Assembly: GCA_027919835.1 (NCBI GenBank)
Contig: JANVFP010000005.1
Location: 186,001 to 250,000, forward strand
Direction: 5' to 3'
Origin: Lentinula raphanica
Lineage: Eukaryota > Basidiomycota > Agaricomycetes > Agaricales > Omphalotaceae
Length of the DNA: 64,000 nucleotides
The position numbers and the translations under genes are program-made. Every line of letters starts with the position of its first letter. The stretch's first letter is position 1. The notes under the pieces were generated by a model. That model searched no databases. It saw only the letters and a program-made list of their open reading frames with translations, and was not told the origin of the DNA. Shown here piece after piece: positions 46,270 through 60,600 of this stretch.

Positions 46270-47293
46270 TACGGTTGCTGGATAGTTCATGGCCAAATCG
46301 AGCCGGACCAATTTTATTCAGCCGTTTTTTTCCTTCAATTTCCTTAATGGTGTGGCAGCGCAAGACATCGCAACGAGCTCATTCGTCACTTTCAAGTACT
46401 AAGCAAGGCCTGCAAGCAACGGTGAGCAATTCTGAATCATCTATGTGGTCTCAAATTCTCTTCCGAGCGCTGGCAGAGGCAGAGGCCCTCTCGATGTAAT
46501 CAAAGCAAGCTCAAAAATCCTGTTGAATGAATCAAAGGTCATGTCTGTTGTCAGGGATGGAAGGAGGATATGCAGTTTCGTCTATGGATGTGGGCCCACA
46601 AGGGAACAGGGTTGGCACAGGGTATCTTCAGTGAGTCGCTGCATTCGTTGTAAAGTCTATTTTGCTCACTGACCAATCTTCTGGGAACAACCAAGATGAT
46701 TGTGGAAGCTTGAACTCAAAGGCTTACATCGTAGCATTCAGAACCAAGAATGCTTCATTATCTCGTATCTAGTTGGTGATCTTCCATGGGCCATATGGCC
46801 TCAACTTCATTGCCTATTACAACGGCCTCTCCAAGTCCCAGTCTCCAATCTGAAGACATCGAAGAGACTCCAGAACATAACCAACCGCTACTCTCACCGG
46901 GCATGAACATTTTCTTGATCTTTGGTACCAATTCAATTCTCGATTGTCATAAATTAGAATACATCTCGCTGCTACATACTTCTCGCCGCCTCATATATGC
47001 TCAGCACCCTGTCTACTACAATTTCTTGCAGCGATGTTCACACCATTGAGGATTCCTGCCACATTTTTTTTTGCTTACAAGTTGACAATGAAAGATCCTC
47101 AGGTAGACACCGCCTTGTTTACGCTGACACTACATACTACACAATACACCATGCCTGAGTAGTTCAAATCTACTTCTGTGTATGTGAATGCAGCTGCACT
47201 TGCTCTGGGAGGAGCAAATCACTGCCTATAAGCCTCTATAAGCAGAGAAAAAATTCTTCCGGCTCGATTTGACCATGAACTATCCGGCAACCA
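46270..47293. mobile_element. Candidate non-autonomous DNA transposon, about 47 bp inverted ends, 8 bp target duplication
   Basis: The left end (46270 on) reads TACGGTTGCTGGATAGTTCA, then TGGCCAAATCGAGCCGGA and CCAATTTTATTC. The complement of the right end (from 47293) reads TGGTTGCCGGATAGTTCATG, then GTCAAATCGAGCCGGA and AGAATTTTTTC. The ends therefore form imperfect inverted repeats of about 47 bp. Immediately outside, TATACACT occurs at 46262-46269 and again at 47294-47301 in direct orientation, an 8 bp target-site duplication. The 1,024 bp interior shows no long reading frame or transposase motif, so movement would need enzyme supplied from elsewhere. An 8 bp duplication is typical of the hAT superfamily, but the ends are not a classic hAT terminus, so the family is left open. 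Confidence 0.7.
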
Positions 47294-47301
47294 TATACAC
47301 T
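47294..47301. repeat. Target-site duplication, right (TATACACT)
   Basis: Identical to 46262-46269. Confidence 0.65.
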
Positions 47302-47599
47302 ACACCTCTCGTCTAACTCCATTTCCGTCAACCTCTTCGTCGCTCCATCTGTGTCTGCCAGATCAAAAAATCTGCCTCTTTCTCATTGCTTCACCGTATT
47401 CATCTCCTGGCCTCTTTCTGCCTGCGAGAACAGGTCGCGCGGCGCCCCCCATCCTCAATTGACCCTTTGTCTTTGATTTGAGCCACATCTACAACCGTTC
47501 TTATAAGCCACCGATGTGCCTTTCATAAGTTTATCTAGAATGCCTTACCTGTGTGTATGTCGAATCAACGTTATATTCCTCAGGACCAGCCGCGCTTTC

Positions 47600-48624
<1,025 letters not shown>

Positions 48625-49474
48625 TACCAACATCAACAATATCACCAACACAAGCTTGTCTGCATGAGTCTGCCTACGGGAGATTATTTTGTTTCGACCA
48701 TTTGTGTATGGTCAGGGTCTATGACGCAGTGATCAACTCAACTCGTGCTCTCCACGTTATTTCTTTCATCTCTCTCCCTTTCTTTGTAAATAGTATTATA
48801 TAGAGCTGCGAGCGTGGCGAAGCTTTCTTGTCCTCTCACCATCGCTCGCAGGTACATATTTCTTTATAACTTAGATCGTCCTTTCACCATCGCTCGCAGC
48901 GCGTATCGTACACATTGTATATTCAAAATCTCCCTCCCTCCTCCCTTGCACCATTGATTACTTTACTACATATGCACATTGTCTCCTGTAGCTAGGCTTG
49001 AGGCTGTTCCCATTTCTGGGCCAGTCTTGAGAGCTTTTTAGACCTCAATAGATCTCTATTGTGCCCAAACTCATGCAACTCTGTTCATTCATTCATTCTA
49101 TCTCATGTTCTACTCCTTTGCTTCAAGAAGATGCAGGAATTGACTATTCGGACTCGTACATGCCATGCTATATGCAATGGCCCACTTCCGCAAGTTTCTC
49201 TATCTCTGTTTTCAATACGATGGACAGTCATGCTCCTCGTTAATGCTACCAGCTGGTACAAGGTACCTCTTCTCACAAACCTTTGAAATGAAAAACCGCG
49301 CGCCGTCCGCGAGTGTCCCAGGCACTAATAGATCAACTTAGTACAAGTTACAGCAAAATCGTCGCATGAATCAACGACTTTCGTAGCTCTCCCTAGACTA
49401 CTAGCACTGCTGAACAGCTACTTCGAAGTCACTCATTTCTAGGCCTTCTTGAGAGTTTTTTGATTTTTGTAGTT

Positions 49475-49515
49475 ACAATGTTAATAACATGTTAATAACT
49501 AGTTTCTAACATTGT
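49475..49515. repeat. Recurrent hairpin, copy 4
   Basis: ACAATGTTAATAACATGTTA, then ATAACTAGTTTCTAACATTGT, with 9 bp terminal arms and a second internal ATGTTAATAAC. Confidence 0.8.
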
Positions 49516-49843
49516 GAGAAATGTTTTCGATGTGAGAAATGAATTTATGAATGGTGCTATGGATGTAAGTACTAGCCATCTTCTGATTCATCGCTGTGGG
49601 TATCTATGTGGATCACTTGCATGATGGTGTCTGCATCTACGAATGCTGCTAGAGCTGTATGCTAAGAGCGAGGCTTCGTGTAGCAAGGGTTCACCTCGGA
49701 CGCCGGTTGAATGGATCACGGAAAAGATTGTAGCATTAATCAACGAACCTCGTAGCTCTTTCCAAGCCATCAGCACTGCTGAACAGCTACTTCGAAGTCA
49801 CTCATTTCTAGGCCTTCTTGAGAGTTTTTTGATTTTTGTAGTT

Positions 49844-49883
49844 ACAATGTTAATAACATGTTAATAACTATTTCTAACATTGT
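49844..49883. repeat. Recurrent hairpin, copy 5
   Basis: The same as copy 4 with a 1 bp shorter loop (CTATTTCTAACATTGT). Confidence 0.8.
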
Positions 49884-50510
49884 GAGAAATGTCTTCGATG
49901 TGAGAAATGGAGTTATGAATGGTAGTTATAAGTACCAGTCATATTCTGGTTTATCGTCCATGAGCATCTATGTGGATCACTGCTGCATCCACGAATGCTG
50001 CTACAGCAGTATGCAAAGAGCTAGGCTCAGACTAACTAGGACCAATGAGGGTTCGCCGGAGTCACCGACGCCGGAAGCGCATTCATATCTTGTTGAGTTG
50101 GGACTCTATCGCCACATACTTATTTACTATGGCATGGAACAAAGAGATTGAAGAAGCAAATCGTTCAACCGCCAAAGTCAATAACACTGGGTCCCCTCAA
50201 GCCGTGCTCACCAGATCGTGTTTCGGATGTGAGAATTGCAGATAAGAATGGTCATCATAAGTACCAGCTATGATCGGTTTGAAGGTCCATGAGCAGCTTT
50301 ATACACCACTGTCATGGTCTCCGAATTTTTAGATAGCAGGATACTGTTTGAAAGTTCAGCCGCCAGCCTTTGAAGGACGTTCACGAACCCGATCTGCACA
50401 CTGCAGCACACTGCAGCTTGGATCTTCTGTTGCGATCAGTCGAACGTGGGTCTACCACAAAGCAGTAGCATGTTATGTGCAAGGCTGAACATCAGCAAAA
50501 CTGACCTGGT

Positions 50511-50693
50511 GCCTAGGCTGCCTAGAGATACCCCCAAAACCTCAGCACTTTAAAAACTTTGAATTTGCCTGAAAAAGCCTGAGCAAGCCTGAGTTTGCCT
50601 AGAAAAGCCTGGGCAAGCCTGAGTTTGCCTCAGATTTCTTTGGGTGCTTTGGGAGAGCCTAGGTTTTGGGGGGTATCTCTGGGTTACTTAGGC
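50511..50693. mobile_element. Short inverted-repeat element (MITE-like) with internal heptad-type repeats
   Basis: The left end GCCTAGGCTGCCTAGAGATA, then CCCCCAAAACCT, pairs with the complement of the right end: GCCTAAGTAACCCAGAGATA, then CCCCCCAAAACCTAGG. The 120 bp centre consists of reiterated GCCTGAG/GCCTAGA/TTTGCCT words (for example two copies of GGCAAGCCTGAGTTTGCCT-like sequence). The whole 183 bp could fold into a long stem. I could not see a convincing target duplication, so it may be a structured repeat rather than a transposon. Confidence 0.5.
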
Positions 50694-51360
50694 TAAGGGT
50701 ACTTTTCCTGATGAAGGCATTCGATGACCAGTAGAACCTTCTAACCTCCATGCGGACTTCCATGAAGCAGAAATAACATCTATATTCAATCTTTTATCAT
50801 TCTGTACTATAACTCGAGCACAAAAAGGTAGGTAACGAAGAAACAAAGGGGAAGAAACAGAACAGGATTCGTATGCAAGTATGTAAGTCATAAAAAGAAT
50901 TATGAGTTTTCAGGAGAAAAGCGAACGCGGAAACTTCGTGAGATGCTAGCGTACTATAAATGAAAGAATATCAGAGATATACAAAGAAATCTTTTTTCAC
51001 CAACAAAACGCGCAAAGAGTATCGTGTTCCCCCGCGGGCGACATTGTACTACATGGGCAAAAGAGGCCTCCTTCGAGGGGTATCCAAGCGACATATACAG
51101 TTCAATAAAGCTTTTGATTGATTGATTGATATTATGGATTGAGAGAATAGGTGCGGGATGTGGACGACAGTGTAGCGGATGAGGGTATTGCGATTAATAG
51201 ATAAGACCAAGGGCGTTGGCCGTGTACAAAGGAGAGGCAAAGAGGTCGAGACAAAAGAATGGGTTTATGATTAGTATAGGAAGGAAGGTAGTGAAGGGGC
51301 CGGTGTATGCGGTCATTCATAATCTCCATCCTAGAAATCCACCTTTTTGTTTTCTCTTCT
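50694..51360. other. 3' flank of the H+-ATPase gene
   Basis: Probably 3' untranslated and intergenic sequence of the proton-pump gene. A run of three GATT units lies at about 51115-51130. No gene is seen. Confidence 0.5.
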
Positions 51361-54300
51361 CTATGCGGCGGTCCTGCTTGGATGCCTGGCCAGAGTCTGT
51401 CCGCTGGCTTGCATTTGGTGACTGCTGAACCGTGTCAATTCATCGGGCTTGATCGAAACTCGTCCACCGAATCCAACTTTACGCGCTGCACGTCTGATGA
51501 ACGACACACGGTTGGAGTAGAGCGATTCGTGGATGGAAGCGGCGCGGGAGGTGGTACGAGTCATGGGAACACCTTCAGACTGGGAAGTAGCACGAGTAGC
51601 GGCAGCGGCAGCAGCTTCGTGACGTTGACGGAGGGATTTGATGATAGTGAACTTCATTGCGAACTTGATCCAATCGAGAGGAATGAACCAAATGATGTTC
51701 TGTAGAGAAACATCCCAAGTCAGATAATAAGCCATAACACAGAGAACAATGAACATACCCAGACCCAGACAATACCAATCCAGCCTCCCGAGATTCCATG
51801 CAAGTCAGTGAAGCCCCAGTTACCATAGGCAGCAATGATCGAAGAAATGAGCTGAGCAACACAGAAGGCACCCATGAGAGCGTATGAAGGACGCTCCATG
51901 AAGAAGAAGCCGTGCGAACGTGTCACGAAGATCAAAGCTTGAGAGATGATGGCAACTTGCAGATAGACGATAGCGTGGAGCTGGTCATCGTTGGCGTCGA
52001 CGGGCGATGTGAGTAGAGTGACGCCAAACTTGTCCTGGAAGAAAGTGGTCTCCATGATAATGACGACGAGGATGACACTAGCGTCCAAAAATAAACACCT
52101 CAGTAAATTGCAAAAGGGTGTAAAAATAGAACTTACGTTGACAAAGTGAGGTAAAGCCCGTAAGCGATAGCGTAGGCGAAAATTTCAGCCAGATCCCAAC
52201 TATCCGGAGTATTCGAGGGCAAGACACGGTCGACGGAAAGGGTCATGATGGTACCATCGTTGAGAAGAGCGATGATAAGAACCATGAAGGGAGGGAAATC
52301 GAATTGGTAGACCCAGGCGAGAATGGCAAAGCAGACGACGATACGGATAGTGACAGCGCAAGCGTAGATAGAGTAGTTCCTCATACGTTGGAAGATGATA
52401 CGAGAACCACGGATAGCGTGCACGATGGTTGAAAGACCGGGTTCAGTGAGGACGATATCAGCAGCACCACGAGCAGCATCAGTAGCACCTTCGACAGCGA
52501 TACCGACGTTGGCACGAGAAAGAGCGGGAGCATCGTTAGCACCATCACCAGTCATTGCGCAAAGATGGCCAAGACCCTGGAGACGCTTGACAATCTCGTA
52601 TTTGTGTTCTGGGAACACACCGGCGAAACCATCAGCGTCCATGATCATCTCGTCGAGTGAAGCGTGTTTGCCACCGGGAGCAGGTCCGTCCTTAAGCACC
52701 TTGGCAGGGTACATGTGGTCACCAAGTCCAAGACGACGACCGGTTTCTTTGGCGATAGCGAGCTGGTCACCTGTAACCATCTTAACTTTGACACCGAGAG
52801 CAAGCGCATCGTCGATAGTCTGCTTCGTGTCGTCACGAGGAGGATCGAAGATGGCGAGAAGACCGATAAGCTCGAAACCGTTTCCTTCAGCTTCGTGATC
52901 GTCACCGTCGAGTTCTTCATATGCAACTGCAAGGGCACGGAGACCACGGGTAGCATATTCTTCGACATCAGCCTCGAGTTTGTTCTCTAACTCATCTGTC
53001 TTGTTGCGAGAGCACAATTCGATGATGATACCAGTCATACCCTTCGTTACACGCTTTAGCTTGCCGGAAGACTCGTCTCTGTAGGTGATTTCGGTACGCT
53101 TGTCGACTGGGTTGAAGGGCTTGAAGTCGAGAAGCTTGATGCCAGCACGAGCCTTTGACACGTCACCGAGAGCAGCAACTACGGAGGCATCGATAGCGTC
53201 CTGATTCTCAGTACGAGAAGCATATGCAGCGAGAAGGATGACCTCGTCCGCAGAGAAGGGACCATAGGTTTTGATAGTGTTTCGGTCGATGGTGAGCTTG
53301 TTGGTGGTGAGAGTGCCAGTCTTATCGGAACAGAGAATAGTGACACCAGCCAATTCTTCGATGGCAGTGATCCGAGTAACGATAGCCTTGTGCTTGGCGA
53401 GCTGTTGAGCACCGACGGCGAGGGTGACAGACAAGACGGTAGGCATAGCAATGGGGATACCACCGATCAAGAGCACCAAGATGTCGTTCAGTCCACGACG
53501 GTAAGAGTAATGGAAGCGGGGGTAGAGAACGACGATTTCAAGGATGACGAAAATACCGATAGACACAAGACAGAAAGACCCAATTTGAGCCAAGATCTTC
53601 TGCAAGTGACCGGTAGTGTCATCATCCTGTCCGACAAGCGAGGCGGCACGACCGAAGAAAGTATTGGCACCGGTGGAAATAACAACACCCTCAGCTTCAC
53701 CTTGTTTACAGGTGGAGCCACTAGAGAATGTGGGTTAAACATAAGTTGAGATGAAGTCATATAAGCGACTTACGAGAAACATTGATCACCGACTTTCTTA
53801 GCTTGAGGAAGAGATTCACCGGTAAGAGCAGCCTGGTCAATGGAGACGTTGATTGCCTCGGTAAGACGACAGTCTGCTGGGACGATGTCACCAATCTTGA
53901 ACGAGACCATATCACCGGGAACGAGGTCGGCGGACTCAATCTCGGACCAAGTTCCATTTCGTTTAACTTTGGCCTTGGGAGCGAGAGAATCCATGAGAGC
54001 CTTCACAGCGTTACCAGCGTTTCGCTCCTCGTAGAAACCGATAGCGGAGTTAATGAACAAGAGCAGGACGATACCAACGAAATCCTGCCAGTCGGGAGGC
54101 TGTCCTTCACCATTGGACAGAGCGATAGCGACGAGCGCAGCGCCTTCCATGACCCATGAGAGAGGATTCCACATGAAACTCAAGAACTAGAAACACGAAA
54201 TCAGTTTGAAAGCGTCAGAGAAGGGCAGAGAAAAACGGACTTGGAGGAACGGGTTCTGCTCTTCGTTCTCGAGTTTGTTGGGTCCGAAAATCTCTAACCG

Positions 54301-54714
54301 ACGGGTTGCTTCCTCCTTCGAGAGACCATTCTCGTCACATTGAAGCAGTTTAAAAGCGTCATCCATAACGATGGTTTCTAGGTCGACCTTTTCTCTATCA
54401 TACAAATCCTCAGCCCGAAGTTGGATCTGTAGAAGAGAATCGCCATTGAGTAAACAAAGCAGAAAGATGTAAAAATGCGAATACGGACGGTGGACATGTC
54501 AACATTTGCATCTACATAGGAAAAGCGTATCGTGTCAGAAGATAGTGACAGCACAACAGACAGAAAGCAAAGAAAACGCACGAGTAGGACCCTCCTGTTC
54601 GTGGCCAAACTCCTTGTACTCTCTCTTCTTTTTTTCGGGCTCTTCTGGAGTGCTTGGAGCCGAAGTCGCTGTTGGGTCCTGGGGACCAGGTTCCTTTTCA
54701 GCGTTTGAAGCCAT
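51361..54714 (-). CDS. PMA1: Plasma-membrane H+-ATPase (P-type, P3A)
   Basis: This is the electrogenic proton pump that energises the plasma membrane. It starts [20 protein letters not shown]. Key motifs in order are the actuator motif [16 protein letters not shown] and the phosphorylation site [20 protein letters not shown] (Asp phosphorylated). KGMTG follows at the place of the usual nucleotide-site KGAP, then [20 protein letters not shown] and the hinge [20 protein letters not shown]. Transmembrane segments include [37 protein letters not shown] and [20 protein letters not shown]. The C-terminal cytosolic tail ([20 protein letters not shown] to RHPSRTAA) is rich in Ser/Thr and Arg, as expected for the autoinhibitory region regulated by phosphorylation. 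Seven or so small introns are present. Length near 1,000 residues is normal. The gene looks intact and shows the even codon use of a highly expressed gene. Confidence 0.96.
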
Positions 54715-57677
54715 TTAGTCTATAAGCGGGATAAACCGGGGAGGGAAATAGAGGAAGAAGAGTTAAAGGTAAGAGCGGAGCCCTGAACGGACAGTGGCAG
54801 AGTAGCAGTACGACACTGAGGGAGAAAGTGTAGTGGTGGTAGGGAGGAAAAGGAATTGGAGTTGATGTCAATATGTCTGCCTTTTATTTCATCTAAATTT
54901 GAACCACGATCAAACACATCAACAAGTGCAAACTTTCCGCAAACTTCGAATCCGTTTCCGCTCTAAATTATCCCTTCGGCCTCGCTTTAGTCCGTTCTAA
55001 GCCCGAATTGTTGAGAGCTCTCCTCGACGTACACGGTAGAATGTAAGCTCAAAAAACTAAGGCTGAACTATCACCATTCTCCTTGTTCATAAACTCTGGC
55101 GCTATCTCTCGGCATCCGGAGTAATTTTATATCCCACCACCGATGTCATAGTAAACGATATCAACCACTCTTCGCCTTCCTCTCTCCCTAGTAGGCTCTC
55201 TCGGGTCGTTCAAGAAAGCAAGAATATCCTCTCAGTCAACCTTCCCACTCCATTTCAACATCTAGCGCACCATGCATGCTCTCTTCGAGGTATTTTCTAT
55301 CCTTCAATCGCTTGCATTCGCCAAGCCGGGTTCGTATGACATGTAGAGTTCTTTATCCAACACAGTTCGTCGTCTCATCTACCGTATCACTCAATTACAT
55401 CTGTACTGTATCCATCTCTCAACGTCACACGAGCTGTAGATCGTCTCAATCATTTGCTCGCCACCGCGGGACTGCATCAATCATTCATCTGGAGGTGTAT
55501 TATCTACTGGTTTCCTACAGACTACCTCAAAGGTATCTTGATCCTGTGCAAACAGCAAGCAACCAGTAGACCGCCGAAAATAAGGTTGAATCAGGATCAA
55601 TCGGAGAGCGCGGTATAATAGCACGAGCTCCATTGGCCGCTTGGTTGCAATCTACATGCGGTTGAGCCCGGGTAGCTGTGTACCAACCCCACCAGCGTGC
55701 TGACTACGACAACATCGACGTGGCCCAAGGATGTTACAGGCTGTTACAGGTCAAACGCTCGTTTACAGATTGACCCGATTCGCCTTTTGTCATTGCGCTG
55801 TTTACGCCAAAGCATATGTTTTCCCCGACATTGGCGACGGGTACGCATGGTCTCATCATCATGCTGACAAGCCAAAAAGTCCCTCAACAAAAAAATTTTT
55901 ATCACAAATTCGGACAGAAATAAATATTTCCGTCGGCTCACAGGTTTTGTTTTTCCTACGACGGCTAAACATGGAAGCTCTCCGGGTTTGACCTACGTAA
56001 GGAATGGCATGGGATCCCGACGTGTGGTCGGAGAACGGTCTCTCTCTCTCTTTCCAAATTCCCCAGTTGACCGCGACCAGTTCAAAATTCACTGCGATCC
56101 TCGTGTCGTTGTCAACGTTCACAGGCAATAATCCGGTATGAGAGCAAAGCGAATCTCGAAGGCCGCTCCATGCATTGAATCTGTTTAGCGCCTTGAAACA
56201 GCTTGGTATAGGAATTTCGCTGGCGAAGCGATTTCGTTCTTGGTCGCCATGATTCTCAAATCAACTGTACTGTCCTTGGCTTTCTTCCAAGCTCGTTGAT
56301 ATGTGGGGCAGCCAAGCAGCCCAAGCTAACGGAGGTTCTCGTCGTCGTATCGATTTACATACTCAATGTTATCGGAAAGATTCCAACAGGAATAATATAA
56401 CACTCAACGCCGGCCACAAACCATATGTGCTTACACTAGCCGTTCCGATGAAACCTCTCCACTAGACGATCATATATACCTCACCGAGTGTGGCGAAACC
56501 TTGACATCGCTATCACAGAACCGGTTTGTACGACCCCACTCGGGTGCGTTTGCATCTAAAGTTCTGAACGTCGAACGTATGTGCGGGATTGGTAACGTTA
56601 CTAGTATGAGGCCGATACTTCATCGGAAAATCGGATTCAGTCAAAGCTTGACATAACTCAAGTACTAATGATCCCTTCAGCTGTTTAGACTGACTCGTCT
56701 ATCATATATATAAAGTCTGAGCCTGCTTCGGCCAGTACTCAGTAGCATCGTTCCACGATTCAGAGGTGCGAGTAGCCTTCAAGAACGTTGAGCAGACAAG
56801 TTCGTATACTTACTACTGGCAGTGGTCGGCTGTATCTGCGAGGGTGGCTCGTCACGGTTGTGGCACACCTTCGAAATACCTGGCCTGAAGGCTGAGGTTT
56901 CCCAATCGTCTAGCTATGTGATCCGTACAGTGGATACTACAATTTCAGATCAGCTTTGAAGCCGATAGCGCAGAGTATGCAGGGAAGGGCCTGCGTGAAT
57001 ATTGTGAGTGTTATTTGCATAAAACTGAGCCTGAAGTTGGTCTCTCTCTGTGTCTTCTCGCTGTCTTTTTCGCTTTCAAGACAAGTACTTTATTTATCGT
57101 GGTCTCACTATATGCTACTATATGCTATCTACATGCAACTACAGACTCACTGACACGCACACACTGAGAAGGTTCAGGAATCGGACTGAGGGGATGATCA
57201 TTGATGAGGAGTGCCACCCACGGCGATGCTCAGGAGTGCTCATGCATGGCTGATTGATTGAAGATTCCTTGACTACGAGGTGAGGCATATTTTGAGATTC
57301 ATCTGGATTAAAATTTGAGATCCGTAGACTATTGATGAAAGACTCGACTTCCTCTTCCCTCTCTCCTTTTCCCATTAAGGTGACTGGTGCATACATGGCA
57401 CTAACCTGCTGTGGATTTTGGTGTCGCTATTAGTAGTACTAGCTTGGAGGTTCTAACCAGCAAGTTTTCTGAGACAAGTCCCGAGAGGTTATGCTATACA
57501 TAGAGTTTGTTGAAAACGTGCGCACAATTTGACTACGTAGTTCGCGGCTCGCCTCGCATTCAGCCCTAGTGAATGCGGTTGTCCTCCGTGTCCCAGCAAT
57601 ACAATCACACACTCGTCAATACTTCGTCAAAGACCACAATTGGATGGAAATATGGAGTATAGATAGAATAATTACAT
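54715..57677. other. Gene-poor 3 kb interval between PMA1 and UGGT
   Basis: This includes the PMA1 promoter on its left side. Several short open frames (55276-55569, 55731-55991, 56956-57153) have no motif. A TATATATAAAG box at about 56704-56714 is followed by a CAGTACTCAGTAG-type start region, so an unrecognised short or noncoding transcript on the plus strand is possible. I can support no gene. Confidence 0.5.
56704..56714 (+). promoter_or_regulatory. Isolated TATA-like box
   Basis: TATATATAAAG in otherwise mixed sequence, with no called gene within 900 bp downstream. It may mark a small unannotated transcription unit. Confidence 0.3.
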
Positions 57678-60600
57678 CTACAATTCATCTCGAATCTCGG
57701 TTTTAGTTTCCACTTCTTCCCCAGGTGTGATACCAATGCCAATGTCAGGATTCGGTGAGGCAGCTCCGGAGGCGGTTTGTGCTTGTGCGAGAGCATTGGC
57801 GTCTGCAGTGGCAATGCGAGAACGAATTTTCCCTTCTTCCGCCAGCTTGCGAGCGAATCTTGCGATCTCCGAATCGTACTCCTCCCACTCCGGAATTTGT
57901 CTAGCACGAGCCAGCTTCGGCTCTTTCTGTCACGAAGTTTCAATACATGGAATGACATTCGACGAGAACGAGATGAATACCGTCAGTGGATTTTGGCAAA
58001 GATCTATCGTTTTTGCTCTATGTAGTCGGTCCTTGCTGCCTAGAAACAAATGTGCATAATCCAGCAAGCCAATCATTCGGGTCACGGACACACTCACACC
58101 AGGTTTCGCACTACAATGAATAGTCATCAGTGAGAGACGATTCGCGCAGTGTCGAAGCTTAGCTCACCCATAACCAATCTTCATGCAGTGAATACTGGAC
58201 AGCCAATTAAACAGGTGTTCAGGTGGCGAGTATAATACCTTAACTTACAATAGGAACTTCACGCTGCAAATTGTTTGGCAAGTCTAGCATTAACATAAGT
58301 CACAAGCACTTTGAACACACGGATGTCAATCAAATCACCTTGGTCCAAGTTGGCTAACGAATTCGGATCCATTGACAGTTGTTGGTAAGAACCTCGAAGA
58401 ATATCCTGGCCGAAAAATCAGTATTGTTCAAACGAGTCTCACAAAACAGAACGGCTCACTCCAGCTGCTATCTGTAACGAATGGATGAGGATACATCTCG
58501 AGTAATTGATGACGAGCACCCACCTGACGGAAGCGTACTAAATCCACGACATACAGTGCACTAGTCATCAGTGTTCAATGAGTAGAGATCATACAACCGT
58601 GCCAGTCATAGCATACCTGATGTGATACGGTTTCCCTTGCAGGAAGTCTGCCCAATACCCAGTCTTCCAGAACCTGAATCCTTCCATTGCTTCATTATCG
58701 TCACCCATTGGAGTATATCCATACGGAGCACCATGTAGGTCCAGATCTACGAGCTCTTCAAGGTCCGCTCGAACGATTTGATCCGCATCGACGAAGATTA
58801 CTTTCTTGAGATCCATGGGGAACAGCACGTCCAGAAACAGAATTTTATATGCCCAGATGATCCTTTGCTTCTCTTTTTGTGCACGCAACCACGATGGCCA
58901 CTTGTACGTGACGAGTTCATATTTGAAGTTGTATGCTTCAGCCAGATGGGGGATGAATTCCTACAATTTTTAGTCAGTAACATTACATATGAACGTACAA
59001 CAGTCCTACCAGGAACGAAGGTGAGAGGAAGTTTTCAATGAACCAGAACTTGACTGTGCTCTTTGTATTCCGAAGGACACTCAAGATCATGATGCCCACG
59101 AAACGCTATTGTCGTATTGTCAGTGACCGAGCCTCATCAACACAGATAATCCTACCTCATAGAGAAGTCCTGAAGCGACAGTGAAAATATTGATGTCTGC
59201 TTGTTCTTCAGCCACCTCAACAGTAGCTTCATGAGATTTGAAGAGAGACTTCACACTATGCTATACGTTAGATGTTTCCTCGAGCACGAATGAGCGGATT
59301 TACCTGGAAAACATGCTTCCAAAGACACTCGACGATTCTTCTTCCTCGGGCTCAGCCAATACATCCTCCCGTTCCATTCCCGGTAATCTGGAAAACTGTG
59401 GGTACAGCGTTTGACCTTCAAAGCTGGTTACTGTAATCTCATTCCCAACTTCGGCCACAGAAGGGCTATCCCATCCGTCATTACCCACACTCTCAGTGAC
59501 AAAGATATCCCGGCCTCGGCCCTCTCGAATCTCGAGATTATATACTCCAGGTTTTGTCTTGAATTGGAAGTATCCAAGATTGGCAACAACTTGCGTGTCA
59601 TCGATTGGTGCAGAACCGCTGACGAGCTGCAGCTGAAGCCCACGAGGAGGAGACTGAGTTGTAGTATCACGAGCATGGCCTTCCACGACGATATAGTCCA
59701 GGTCGAAGATAGTATCGACACTAGAGTCCTCAGTAGAAAGGCTCCCCAGTTGGATGTTGTCGAGATCATACATCGCTTCACGAGGTCGAACGAGCCAAGA
59801 AGAGGGGACGTCCATGGCCAATGTGTAAATCGGCTCTAGAGGTAGATTTTCAAAAACAGTCTGAGAAGAAACTTCCTGCCTGAATCTCGATCAGCGAAAT
59901 TGAATCTCAAAGATTGCTACAACATACCCTGCCTCGTCGAAGGATAACGATGTGCGAAGATTATACCTGAAGAACCGTTTCAAAGGAACCTAACACCAAA
60001 GATACGTCCGTCACGATCTAGCTTGCAAAAGGATCTCGATGAGCTTACATCGCTGTATCGAGTCGGATTCAGTCGGATTTCTAGATAGGTATCGGGAATA
60101 TGGGCAATCCACTACAGAAGAGGATTAGCTTCAAAGAGATTTATTCCATAAACTTCTTCCTACCTGTAATAAACTAGACCATTTCTGAGCAGTCTCGCTC
60201 AGTGGATCAACTATCACTGCTATGTGATACAGAGCTGTGGAGTTATCCCCAACTTCGAACAACCTTACAAAACATTAGGATCACCAAGTCTGAAATATGA
60301 TGTCAAAAGCTCACGTATATTGGCTTTCCAGCGTCCGATAGTTCCGATTACGTGGCCTTCGAGGTGCGTCGAAAAGACCAACTTCACTAGGTTCCGGTAC
60401 TTGTATACTTGATATCGCAGAAGAAGCCATGGAAACAACGTGGGCAACCGTCGCGCTGATGGGGAATGTTCACAGTCGCTTCAGAATACGAGCATAACTT
60501 TCACGTACCGATCAAGATTCTGCATTCCAGTACCACGAATATCTTCCAATGCCTCGAGGACAGGCTGGATGCGTTTGAGCATTTCGTATTCTTGTAAGGA

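Larger units (their letters stand above)
48625..50510. repeat. Repeat-rich region, right member of the 1 kb direct repeat
   Basis: A small duplication of CTCACCATCGCTCGCAG-like sequence lies at 48835-48900. From about 49218 to 50350 the sequence resembles 44735-45850. Here two subunits lie 369 bp apart (AGGCCTTCTTGAGAGTTTTT at 49441 and 49810), each ending in the hairpin and then GAGAAATG.TTTCGATGTGAGAAATG. Open frames at 49588-50245 fall inside repeats. No gene is seen. Confidence 0.72.

Noticed and set aside
46128..46499. 123-residue open frame at the left end of the candidate transposon
   Set aside because: It crosses the target duplication and the element end, has low-complexity composition and no motif.
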